Assembly: GCA_905181705.1 (NCBI GenBank)
Contig: CAJIYP010000001.1
Coordinates: forward strand, 124,001 to 188,000
Length of the DNA: 64,000 bases
Direction of reading: 5' to 3'
DNA from: Cryomorphaceae bacterium BACL29 MAG-121220-bin8
GTDB taxonomy: Bacteria > Bacteroidota > Bacteroidia > Flavobacteriales > Flavobacteriaceae
The notes beneath the pieces were generated by a model that made no database searches, was not told the origin of the DNA, and was given only the letters and a program-made list of their open reading frames with translations. Both the position numbers and the translations under genes were made by a program. Positions 38,706 to 47,034 of the stretch are shown one piece after another (the first letter of the stretch is position 1; each line of letters begins with the position of its first letter).

Positions 38706-39917
38706 TTATAAAATAGTTAAATACCAAATTGTAAAACAACTTAAAAATATTATACCTAAAACACTCAGTATGTTTATGAATTTTGAAGGCCTAAATTCTT
38801 TAGGTGTGTGCTTGCTATTAATTAATTTAAAATTTACAATGGCGTAAAAGGGAGCAGTTATAAATGAAAGTATTGTTGCGATTTTTACGAGAAGACCCAT
38901 TTCAGACATGAAAAAAACAAAAATAAATAATGTTCCCGATGCTAAAATTATAATCCACAAATTATAATTAGCTAATCTATTTTGTCCCAATAATTCAAAT
39001 GTTTTTTCCATAGTTCTTGGGGAAGCATCTAAGCAAGTGATAGTGGTACTGAACATGGTAGTAAATGCTGCTATAGCAATTACTAAAAATGCTTGATCTC
39101 CAATTGAAATTGTGTAAAGATTTATTAATTGTTTTGCAAATACTCCTCCTTGATTTGAGAAGTTTTCACCAGTATCATACATTACAAAAGTACCTAAGGC
39201 AATAAAACATATTCCTAAAATTACGGTTGTTACATAGCCTATGTTAAAATCAAAAATAATTTCTTTTTCAGAAATAATTTTTTCTTTTTTCTTTTTTTCA
39301 AGTGTCCATATAGATTGCCATATTGAGATATCTAGTGGGGCAGGCATCCAACCCATAAAAGCTACTAAAAATGCAATTTCAACAGCTTCTTTAGGAAAGA
39401 CTTGAGTTAATTCAAATGAGTGAGTTGTGTTAAACCCAGCAAATAAAACAGCAAGTAAAGTGCTGATAGTTAGTAGTATTATCACAAACTTCATCAGGTT
39501 GTCTAAGAGTTTGTATTTTCCAATTAGAAGAACCAATAAACAAATTGTAATTATTATACATGCCCATATAGTTATGTTTGATGTAATTCCAAATAATTCT
39601 ATTGCTAAACCAGCGGTTACGATAGTAACCGCTGTTTGTATTGTAAACATGGTTATAAGAGAAAGAATCAGATAGGTTAATAAAACATATTTCCCAAGCT
39701 TATAGTATCCGTCTAATAGACTTTCTCCAGTTGCAATTGAGTATTTAGGTCCAAATAAAAAGAATGGGTATTTAAAGAGGTTAGATAGTAATAGAGCCCA
39801 AAGTAAACCAAAACCAAAATCAGCACCAGCTCTTGTTGATTGAACTAAGTGCGAAACTCCAATAGCTGCTCCAGCAAAAAGTAAACCTGGTCCTAATTTT
39901 TTTATTATTTTAATCAC
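38706..39917 (-). CDS. Nramp-family transporter with altered metal-site motifs
   Basis: A 403-residue protein with about 11 membrane helices and the overall Nramp/LeuT-fold pattern, starting GPGLLFAGAAIGVSHLVQST. In canonical Mn/Fe transporters the first helix has DPGN and the sixth MPH. Here the corresponding positions read GVSH and MPA (FMGWMPAPLDI), so the classic metal ligands Asp, Asn and Met-Pro-His are not conserved. It belongs to the superfamily, but the substrate may not be Mn2+/Fe2+. Its start overlaps the upstream sigma-factor stop by 4 bases, so the two are coupled. Confidence 0.85.
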   Translation of the reverse strand: MIKIIKKLGPGLLFAGAAIGVSHLVQSTRAGADFGFGLLWALLLSNLFKYPFFLFGPKYSIATGESLLDGYYKLGKYVLLTYLILSLITMFTIQTAVTIVTAGLAIELFGITSNITIWACIIITICLLVLLIGKYKLLDNLMKFVIILLTISTLLAVLFAGFNTTHSFELTQVFPKEAVEIAFLVAFMGWMPAPLDISIWQSIWTLEKKKKEKIISEKEIIFDFNIGYVTTVILGICFIALGTFVMYDTGENFSNQGGVFAKQLINLYTISIGDQAFLVIAIAAFTTMFSTTITCLDASPRTMEKTFELLGQNRLANYNLWIIILASGTLFIFVFFMSEMGLLVKIATILSFITAPFYAIVNFKLINSKHTPKEFRPSKFINILSVLGIIFLSCFTIWYLTIL

Positions 39918-40462
39918 GATTTTTCAATTATCTCAGCTAAAATTCTTTTTGCTCTCATGACCCTAACCTTCACATTATTTATTGGTTGATTGAGTTTGCT
40001 AGAAATTTCCTTATAAGTTAATTCATTAAAATATTTGAGCTCGATGACTTTCTTATAACTTGGCTTTAATTGGCTTATTTTATTTTTAAGTGACCATAAT
40101 TTTTGTTCATTGATCAAGTCATCCTCAGGACTAGGGGAACTTTCTTTGAATTCCTTAAAATCATTTGTTTCAATTAAGCTAAGATTATTTTTATTTTTTC
40201 TTATTTGATCAATATGTAGATTTTTAGAAATAGTTATCAGCCAAGTTTTAAAAATATATTTATCATTATAGGTGTTGATTTTTTCAAAAGCTTTAGTAAA
40301 ACTCTCAATAGTAATATCCTCAGCAGTTGACTCGTTCTTAATTCTTTTTAACTGAAAATTATAAACATCATCCCAAAAGGTGTTTAGTAGAAAGCTAAAA
40401 GCATTTTGATTTTTTTCTTTTGCAAGGTTAATTTGGTTTCTAATAATTTTACTTTGTGCCAA
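39914..40462 (-). CDS. ECF-type RNA polymerase sigma factor
   Basis: A 182-residue sigma-70 family protein with region 2 (about residues 20-88, including EDITIESFTKAFEKI and FKTWLITISKNLHIDQIR) and a C-terminal region 4 helix-turn-helix (LTYKEISSKLNQPINNVKVRVMRAKRIL, in two parts: ELTYKEIS and NNVKVRVMRAKR). No anti-sigma factor is adjacent. It overlaps the Nramp-like gene by 4 bases and follows the small Cys protein gene by 4 bases, so all three look like one operon. The regulon is unknown. Confidence 0.92.
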   Translation of the reverse strand: MAQSKIIRNQINLAKEKNQNAFSFLLNTFWDDVYNFQLKRIKNESTAEDITIESFTKAFEKINTYNDKYIFKTWLITISKNLHIDQIRKNKNNLSLIETNDFKEFKESSPSPEDDLINEQKLWSLKNKISQLKPSYKKVIELKYFNELTYKEISSKLNQPINNVKVRVMRAKRILAEIIEKS

Positions 40463-40466
40463 ACTA

Positions 40467-40670
40467 TTAATTCAAATTCATTTTAGGTTCCTTGCAATCT
40501 ATTTCATCAGGAAGTTTACCACAAATACCACAAGGTTCGTTGTTTTTATTAAGAAATGGACTGTTACTTGCACAAGTTCCGGAGAACTTTCCATCTTTTT
40601 TTAAAATAATTTTAATTGCAATCCCTGCAAAAGCAATTCCAAGTAATAAAAATGTAATAATAAATAACAT
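40467..40670 (-). CDS. Small membrane-anchored four-cysteine protein
   Basis: A 67-residue protein with one N-terminal membrane helix (about residues 2-23) and a short soluble tail with four Cys (33, 47, 50, 59) in the pattern TCASN...CGICG...DC. The C-x-x-C pair and spacing suggest metal binding or disulfides but match no family I can name; similar proteins are annotated 'membrane or secreted protein' in flavobacteria as I recall. It sits between murB (8 bases upstream) and the sigma factor gene (4 bases downstream), on the same strand, and shows operon-like spacing. Real coding is supported by this tight fit. Confidence 0.7.
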   Translation of the reverse strand: MLFIITFLLLGIAFAGIAIKIILKKDGKFSGTCASNSPFLNKNNEPCGICGKLPDEIDCKEPKMNLN

Positions 40671-40678
40671 ATAATGTC

Positions 40679-41699
40679 TTAATTGTCAATGATATTAACT
40701 TCCTCTTCTAGCAAGATATTAAATTTTCTTAAAACTGCATTTTTAATTTTTTGAGAAAAATTAAAAATCTCATTTCCAGAAGCTTCTCCATGATTTATAA
40801 TTATTAAAGCATGTTTGTGGTGAGTTCCAGTATTCCCTTCTTTTTTACCTTTAAATCCGCATTTCTCAATTAGCCATGCAGCAGGAATTTTTATTTCATT
40901 TTCTGAAATATTATAAAATGGAACCTCTTTTTGATTTTCTAGAATTTTTTTAAATTCTAGTTTGTTAATTATTGGATTTTTAAAAAAACTTCCACAATTA
41001 CCTGTAATTTTAGGATTGGGTAGTTTGCTAGATCTAATTTTTATTACTGACTTCGAAATATCATTAATTGTAGGTGAATGAATATTATTATTCATTAAAT
41101 CATTTTTTAAAGGCTCATAACTGTAATTGAGTTTATGGTTTGTTTTTGTGAGTTTAAAAGTGACGTTTGAAATAATATATTTATTTTTCAAATCTTCCTT
41201 AAAAATAGAACTTCGATAAGAAAATTTACATTCACTATTTTTAAAAATCTTTAAGGAACCAGTTATCGGTAGAAATTGCTCTACAACTAATAAAGGTATC
41301 TTTTAGTTCAACTCCATAAGCACCAATGTTCTGAATTGGTGCGCTTCCAACGTTTCCTGGAATAAAGCTCAAGTTTTCAAAGCCACCATAATTTTTCTCA
41401 ACACACCAATCAACTAAATTATTCCAAACTTCACCAGCTCCAACAGAAATTTCAATAAATTCATTGGTCTCATTTAGAATTTCTATTCCCTTGATTTTAA
41501 TTTTAAGTATACTTTTATCAATATTTTTTTTAAAAAGCATATTGGTCCCTCCTCCTAAAACAATTGGGGTTTTAAAGTTAATTTTTTTAAGAAATTTTAC
41601 TATTTCATGTTCAGAATTTGCAATATTAAAATCTGTAGAAGTTACATCTACCCCAAAACTATTAAAGTCTTTAAGAGATATTTTAATTTTTTTTCGCAA
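40679..41699 (-). CDS. murB: UDP-N-acetylenolpyruvoylglucosamine reductase, one frameshift
   Basis: MurB makes UDP-MurNAc for peptidoglycan. The N-terminal FAD-binding half (41699-41241) contains VLGGGTNMLF (about residue 47) and IPGNVGSAPIQNIGAYG (about 113). The C-terminal half (40679-41191 and upstream) has the catalytic Ser in GNCGSFFKNP and the ending typical of the family. They lie in different frames. Removing one T from the 5-T run (minus strand) at about 41245 gives WFLKDFKNSECKFSYRSSIFK without a stop and a protein of 339 residues, normal for MurB. Because MurB is essential, a sequence error or a recent slippage is more likely than two genes. It is followed by the small Cys gene after 8 bases. 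Confidence 0.88.
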
Positions 41700-41729
41700 A
41701 TTGAATCATCAATTAAAAAATAGATTTAT

Positions 41730-42137
41730 CTATTTTTCTTCTTCTCTGTCATCTTCCTCTGGCTCAGCAAGGACCTCCCCTTTAATTCTAAGAATAACAT
41801 TAGGAGTTTTGGCATTAGAGTTCACAGTAATTGCTTTTTGAAATAGTCCAGTTCTTTTTGTGTCGTATTCTACTTCAATTATTCCAGATTCTCCAGCTTG
41901 AATTGGTTTTTCTGGCTTTTTTGGAATTGTACATCCACAAGATGAAAAAATTCTAGAAAAAATTAGTGGAGCATTACCAATATTTTTAAACTCAAAAGTT
42001 CTTTTTCCATCCACACCATTTTCTATGATTCCATAATCAATAATGGTTTCTTTAAATGATATTTCCGCGGACTCTTCTTGAGATTGTAGTGAAATAGTAA
42101 ACAATACTAAACACATAACTAATATTATTCTTTTCAT
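41730..42137 (-). CDS. DUF1573 family exported protein
   Basis: A 135-residue protein with a signal peptide (MKRIILVMCLVLFTISLQSQ) and an Ig-like DUF1573 domain. The domain starts at ISFKETIIDYGII, contains FEFKNIGNAPL and the SSCGCTIPKKP motif with two close Cys, and ends in the TVNSNAK...RIKGEV pattern. The acidic tail is E/D-rich. The family is periplasmic and its function unknown. It is upstream of murB by about 30 bases on the same strand. Confidence 0.9.
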   Translation of the reverse strand: MKRIILVMCLVLFTISLQSQEESAEISFKETIIDYGIIENGVDGKRTFEFKNIGNAPLIFSRIFSSCGCTIPKKPEKPIQAGESGIIEVEYDTKRTGLFQKAITVNSNAKTPNVILRIKGEVLAEPEEDDREEEK

Positions 42138-42152
42138 GTTTTCAATTTTAAT

Positions 42153-42182
42153 TAAAACTATGACTTTTTATACATATTACAA
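42153..42182 (-). promoter_or_regulatory. Putative promoter of the DUF1573 gene
   Basis: On the minus strand TTG (42182-42180, inside a TTTTTTG run) is followed after 19 bases by TAGTTTTA (42160-42153), one base from TAnnTTTG. The -7 box ends 16 bases before the ATG at 42137. Confidence 0.45.
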
Positions 42183-42219
42183 AAAATCAACTTACCTTTT
42201 AAATTACTTAAGAGTTGAC

Positions 42220-42227
42220 TACTTTTG
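42220..42227 (+). promoter_or_regulatory. Putative -7 box for valS
   Basis: TACTTTTG matches TAnnTTTG exactly and lies 26 bases before the valS ATG. No TTG at the normal upstream spacing. Confidence 0.45.
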
Positions 42228-42252
42228 TCATCTAAATAATTCAAATAAATAG

Positions 42253-44862
42253 ATGGATATCGTAAAAAACTTTGACGCAAAAAATTTAGAATCAAAGTGG
42301 TATAAATTTTGGACTGAAAAAAATTATTTTCACTCTACTCCAAATCAGAAGGTTCCTTATACTATTGTAATTCCCCCTCCAAATGTTACAGGAATATTGC
42401 ATATGGGCCATATGTTAAACAATACTATCCAAGACATACTTATTAGAAGAGCAAGACTACAAGGTTTTAACGCTTGTTGGGTTCCTGGTACAGACCATGC
42501 ATCTATTGCAACAGAAGCAAAAGTTGTTGAAAAATTAAAGAATGATGGAATTGATAAAAAAGATTTATCTAGAGAAGAGTTCTTAGGTCATGCTTGGGAG
42601 TGGACAGATAAACATGGAGGTTTAATTTTAGAACAGTTAAAAAAATTAGGTTGTTCTTGTGATTGGGAGAGAACGAAATTCACATTAGACGATGAAATGT
42701 CAGAGTCTGTTATTAAGGTTTTTGTTGATTTATTTGAAAAAGATTTGATATACAAGGGGAATAGGATGGTGAACTGGGATCCCCAGGCTAAAACAACCCT
42801 GTCTAATGAAGAAGTGATTTATGAGGAAGTTCAAAGTAAAATTTTCTATATAAAATATAAGATATCTAATTCATCGGAAACTATAAGTGTAGCTACAACT
42901 CGACCAGAAACAATTTTTGGTGACACTGCAATTGCTGTAAACCCTAGTGATGAAAGGTATTTAAAGTTGAAAGGAAAAAAAGCTATAATTCCAATTCTAA
43001 ATAAAGAAATACCTATTATAACTGATGATTATGTTGATCTTGAGTTCGGGACAGGTTGCTTAAAAGTTACTCCAGCTCATAGTGAAAACGACAAAATAAT
43101 TGGAGACAAACATAATCTTGAGATTATTGATATTTTAAATAATGATGGTACATTAAATAAGTACGGTTTACATTACCAAGGAGAAGATAGGTTTGTTGTA
43201 AGATCTAAGATTTCTGACGAATTAAAAAATATGGGTGCCTTAATTAAGGTAGAACCTTATTTAACTAAAGTTGGTAAATCAGAAAGAACAAAATGTGTTA
43301 TAGAACCCAAACTCTCGGACCAGTGGTTTTTAAAAATGGAAGAAATTTCAAAGCCAGCACTCAAAGCGGTTAATGACGATCAGGTTAAACTTTTTCCTAA
43401 AAAATTTAAAAATACGTATAGAAATTGGATGGAAAACATTAGAGACTGGAATATTTCTAGACAACTTTGGTGGGGCCATCAAATTCCAGTTTATTATTAT
43501 GGCTCTAATAATAAAGATTTTGTTGTTGCTGAAAATATTGAAAAAGCTCTTGAAAAAGCGAAGAAAAAAACAGGAAATTCAAATTTAGGTAAAGAAGATT
43601 TAGTCCAAGACAGTGATGTTTTAGATACATGGTTCTCCTCTTGGATATGGCCAATTAGTGTCTTTGATGGAATTAGAAATCCTAAAAATAAAGATTTCAA
43701 TTATTATTATCCAACTAATGATATAGTTACGGGTCCTGATATATTGTTTTTTTGGGTTGCTAGAATGATCGTTTCTGGATTTGAGTTTAAACAATCCAAA
43801 CCATTTAGCTCTGTTTACTTTACTGGCTTAGTTAGGGATAAACAAGGTAGAAAAATGTCAAAACAACTTGGTAATTCTCCTGACGCTCTTAAATTAATAG
43901 AAGATTTTGGAGCTGACAGTGTAAGAGTAGGTCTTTTGCTTAGTGCACCGGCAGGTAATGATCTTTTATTTGATGAGTCTTTATGTCAACAAGGTAAAAA
44001 TTTCTCAAATAAAATATGGAATTCTTATAGACTAGTCAAGTCATGGAATGTGTCTGATTCTATAGAACAAAACGAATCCTCAATGGCAGCAATTGAATGG
44101 TTCGAAAACAAATTTAATTCTAAATTAATTGAGATTGATGATCATTTTAAAAAGTATAGAATTTCAGATGCTTTAATGACTATTTATAAACTTGTATGGG
44201 ATGATTATTGTTCTTGGTTTTTAGAGATTGTAAAGCCAAATCAAGGAAATCCTATTGATAGTTCAACATACAACAGTACATTGTATTTTTTAGAAAAATG
44301 TTTAATAATCTTACACCCTTTTATGCCCTTTATTTCTGAAGAAATTTGGAGTGGTATAAAAAAAGATGAGGAAGATCCGTTAATTATTAAAGATTGGCCG
44401 AAGCCAAGTAAAATTGAAGAATCATTACTTAATGATTTTAATCATATTTCTAATCTTGTTACTAACATAAGAAAATATAGAAATGAAAAAGGAATTTCTT
44501 ATAAAGAAAGAATAGAGTTGTATTCAAGCTCTGTTTTAAAAAACAAGAATAAAAGCATTGTTCTTAAGTTGGCTAATTCCGAAATCAAGGAAGACTTATC
44601 AATTGAAGATCCTAATTCAATCTCATTAATAGTCGATAGTAAACAATATTTTGTGAAAAATTATTTTGAATCTGAAGATGATTTAAAAAAAATAGAAGAT
44701 GATTTGAAATATAACTTAGGGTTTTTAAAATCTGTTCAATCAAAACTTAGTAATAAGAGATTTGTTGATAATGCTCCTGAAAGTGTAGTTAAGAATGAAA
44801 TGAAAAAGGAAAAAGACACAAAGGCTAAAATTAAAATGCTTGAATTAAAGTTGAAAAAATGA
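42253..44862 (+). CDS. valS: Valyl-tRNA synthetase
   Basis: Class I synthetase, 869 residues as usual. The HIGH-type motif is PPNVTGILHMGHML (about residues 41-54). The editing domain contains ATTRPETIFGDTA (about 214). The DVLDTWFSSWIWP segment (about 458) and the second ATP motif GRKMSKQLGNSPD (about 534; KMSKS-type with Q) mark the core. A C-terminal coiled-coil arm (residues ~805-869) ends the protein. It is the only rightward gene between DUF1573 and birA. Confidence 0.98.
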   Translation: MDIVKNFDAKNLESKWYKFWTEKNYFHSTPNQKVPYTIVIPPPNVTGILHMGHMLNNTIQDILIRRARLQGFNACWVPGTDHASIATEAKVVEKLKNDGIDKKDLSREEFLGHAWEWTDKHGGLILEQLKKLGCSCDWERTKFTLDDEMSESVIKVFVDLFEKDLIYKGNRMVNWDPQAKTTLSNEEVIYEEVQSKIFYIKYKISNSSETISVATTRPETIFGDTAIAVNPSDERYLKLKGKKAIIPILNKEIPIITDDYVDLEFGTGCLKVTPAHSENDKIIGDKHNLEIIDILNNDGTLNKYGLHYQGEDRFVVRSKISDELKNMGALIKVEPYLTKVGKSERTKCVIEPKLSDQWFLKMEEISKPALKAVNDDQVKLFPKKFKNTYRNWMENIRDWNISRQLWWGHQIPVYYYGSNNKDFVVAENIEKALEKAKKKTGNSNLGKEDLVQDSDVLDTWFSSWIWPISVFDGIRNPKNKDFNYYYPTNDIVTGPDILFFWVARMIVSGFEFKQSKPFSSVYFTGLVRDKQGRKMSKQLGNSPDALKLIEDFGADSVRVGLLLSAPAGNDLLFDESLCQQGKNFSNKIWNSYRLVKSWNVSDSIEQNESSMAAIEWFENKFNSKLIEIDDHFKKYRISDALMTIYKLVWDDYCSWFLEIVKPNQGNPIDSSTYNSTLYFLEKCLIILHPFMPFISEEIWSGIKKDEEDPLIIKDWPKPSKIEESLLNDFNHISNLVTNIRKYRNEKGISYKERIELYSSSVLKNKNKSIVLKLANSEIKEDLSIEDPNSISLIVDSKQYFVKNYFESEDDLKKIEDDLKYNLGFLKSVQSKLSNKRFVDNAPESVVKNEMKKEKDTKAKIKMLELKLKK

Positions 44863-44867
44863 TTTTT

Positions 44868-45518
44868 TTAATTTTCGGCAATAGTATCAATTCCACCAAC
44901 AACTAACTGGTCAAGTTTAACTTTAATTTCAGAATTCAATGGGAGGAATAAATCTACTCTAGATCCAAATTTAATAAATCCCGCATCCTCACCCTGAACA
45001 ACTGAATCACCAACTTTAGCATAATTAACAATTCTTCTAGCTAACGCTCCTGCAATTTGTCTATACAAAACTTTCCCAAAAAATTTATTTTCAACTACTA
45101 CTGTAGTTCTTTCATTTAGTTCAGATGATTTTGGATGCCAAGCTACAAGGTATTTACCTGGATGGTATTTACTGAATTTAACAACTCCACCATTTGCATA
45201 TCTTGTCACATGAACATTTAAAGGAGACATAAAGATAGAAACTTGAATTCTATCGTCTTTAAAATACTCTTTTTCATAAACTTTTTCAATAGCTACAACC
45301 TTTCCATCAACAGGTGAAATAATTAATGAATCGTTTAATTGAGTTAATCTTTTTGGGTTTCTGAAAAATTGTAAAATTAAAAGAAGTATAACAAGAGAAG
45401 ATAAACCTATTATTTTTGAAACAAATGGGTTGTCTAATACTAAATTAAAAAATAGGTTTATTATTGCTACTATTATAAAGGTTATGACTATTATTAAATG
45501 ACCTTCCTTATGAAACAT
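44868..45518 (-). CDS. psd: Phosphatidylserine decarboxylase (small archaeal-type proenzyme)
   Basis: Makes phosphatidylethanolamine from phosphatidylserine. The 216-residue proenzyme has two N-terminal membrane helices (about 8-28 and 33-52) and the soluble domain with ISPVDGKV (about 67) and [13 protein letters not shown] (about 97). The autocleavage site is the Gly-Ser in [13 protein letters not shown] (about residue 182), where the Ser becomes the pyruvoyl group. The start overlaps the end of cdsA by 11 bases, so phospholipid synthesis steps are coupled. Confidence 0.96.
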   Translation of the reverse strand: MFHKEGHLIIVITFIIVAIINLFFNLVLDNPFVSKIIGLSSLVILLLILQFFRNPKRLTQLNDSLIISPVDGKVVAIEKVYEKEYFKDDRIQVSIFMSPLNVHVTRYANGGVVKFSKYHPGKYLVAWHPKSSELNERTTVVVENKFFGKVLYRQIAGALARRIVNYAKVGDSVVQGEDAGFIKFGSRVDLFLPLNSEIKVKLDQLVVGGIDTIAEN

Positions 45519-46347
45519 AAATAAATGTTTTTATAGTTAAATATATAAATGGTGCAGCAAATATAATACTATCCATTCTATCATAAAGACCTCCATGACC
45601 GGGCAACCATTTTCCACTGTCTTTTACTCCAGCTTCTCTTTTAAACTGGGATTGAACTAAATCTCCTAATGCTCCTAAAGCACTAGTTAATACTCCAATA
45701 ATTAGCCATTGTAATAATGTAAAATTTAGTTCGATGTATTTGCTAAACATTATTGAAAGGAGAACAGAAAAAAATAATCCACCAAGAAATCCCTCAATAC
45801 TCTTTTTTGGAGATACAGATTTAAGTAAAGGTCTTTTACCAAAATTCACTCCAAAAACATAAGCTGCTGAATCTGAAATCCATATTAGTGATAAAAAACT
45901 AAAAATAATTAAAGGCTCATAGTAGTTGTTCACATTAGACATCGAAAAAAATATAACAAGAGACCCTACTAAATAAAAATGGCCAATAAAACGATTTTTA
46001 AGTATTGAAAATGAAAATAATTTCTTTTTTAAAAGTGAAAATCCAAGTATAATATTGGTAGAAACTATAACAATTAAAAAACCAAGCTGAAATTCAGAAT
46101 ATTTTGATAAGACAAAAAGAGAAAGATATAATGGAAAAGTTAAGTAAAGAATTAAATAAGATTTTCCAGAATCCGAGGATAAAAATTTGTGGTTGTAATT
46201 AGAAATAAGTTTTATAAATTCAAAAACCAGGACTAAACTGCATAAAAAACCAACAATATAAAAGAGATATTGGTTGTAAAACAAAGGAAATAAAAGAACT
46301 ATTGCATAAGCTAAAGCAGTTAAGGATCTAGTGTAAAATTCTTTCAT
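45508..46347 (-). CDS. cdsA: Phosphatidate cytidylyltransferase
   Basis: CdsA forms CDP-diacylglycerol, the precursor of phosphatidylserine. A 279-residue multi-helix membrane protein, with the mid-section [17 protein letters not shown] (about 158-174) and the signature [19 protein letters not shown] (about 243-261). It lies 2 bases after the LUD gene and overlaps psd by 11 bases. Confidence 0.96.
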   Translation of the reverse strand: MKEFYTRSLTALAYAIVLLFPLFYNQYLFYIVGFLCSLVLVFEFIKLISNYNHKFLSSDSGKSYLILYLTFPLYLSLFVLSKYSEFQLGFLIVIVSTNIILGFSLLKKKLFSFSILKNRFIGHFYLVGSLVIFFSMSNVNNYYEPLIIFSFLSLIWISDSAAYVFGVNFGKRPLLKSVSPKKSIEGFLGGLFFSVLLSIMFSKYIELNFTLLQWLIIGVLTSALGALGDLVQSQFKREAGVKDSGKWLPGHGGLYDRMDSIIFAAPFIYLTIKTFIYVS

Positions 46348-46349
46348 TT

Positions 46350-46967
46350 TTATGAATCTTCTAATAAAAGAAGATAAAGGTTTTTAGCGGCACTTCCGTA
46401 TGTCAAGAAATTAGTATTTTCTTTTTCATGACTGTTGAAATTCTTTATTGTTGTTATGTTAGTTGGTAAGTTATTAGGATACTTGCTTTTAATCCCGTTT
46501 AATCCCCCACTTAGAGTTTCTGTAAATTGACTAATCTTTGCAAATACAATAAAGTTTTTAGGAAGATCATTCACCTTGTGTGATTTTATTTGTTCTGCGC
46601 ATATTAATAAACTACCGTCAATGGCAACCAAAAATTCACATTTAGTCAAAAAAAACTTGGAATTTAAATTAGTTTTAGAAATATTGAGTTTTTCTTTTTC
46701 TACAAAAAAATCTAATAAGCTGTCATCATAACACAATATTTCAACGTCATTCCATTTATTTTCGGCAATTATTTGTGAAAAAAAAGAGTCACATTCAGAT
46801 TTATTTTCACAATACAAAAATTTCCCTCCATTTTCTGTAAAATTAAAAGTAAATCTTTCTTCAATTGGTGCTTTTTTTTCTGGCATGTATTTGCCCTCGG
46901 ATACTTCCTCAGTTTTTAACTGACTACTTTTATTAAAAAAAGATTTAATGAATTTTTTCAATACCAA
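46350..46967 (-). CDS. LUD domain protein (LutC/YkgG-like)
   Basis: A 205-residue protein with the LUD fold pattern: [16 protein letters not shown] (about 38-53), [19 protein letters not shown] (about 102-120) and a C-terminal [12 protein letters not shown] segment. In other bacteria LutC takes part in L-lactate oxidation, but there is no lutA or lutB here. The position between ftsH and cdsA is, as I recall, conserved in flavobacteria, so a separate role is likely. It is 67 bases downstream of ftsH and 2 bases upstream of cdsA. The minus strand has TATCTTTA about 12 bases before its start, a possible own promoter. Confidence 0.82.
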   Translation of the reverse strand: MVLKKFIKSFFNKSSQLKTEEVSEGKYMPEKKAPIEERFTFNFTENGGKFLYCENKSECDSFFSQIIAENKWNDVEILCYDDSLLDFFVEKEKLNISKTNLNSKFFLTKCEFLVAIDGSLLICAEQIKSHKVNDLPKNFIVFAKISQFTETLSGGLNGIKSKYPNNLPTNITTIKNFNSHEKENTNFLTYGSAAKNLYLLLLEDS

Positions 46968-47034
46968 TTTTTATATCTGTAAAGATAGAAAAACTTAATG
47001 TTTTGAGTTCTAATTTTAATAATTTAAAATAAAA

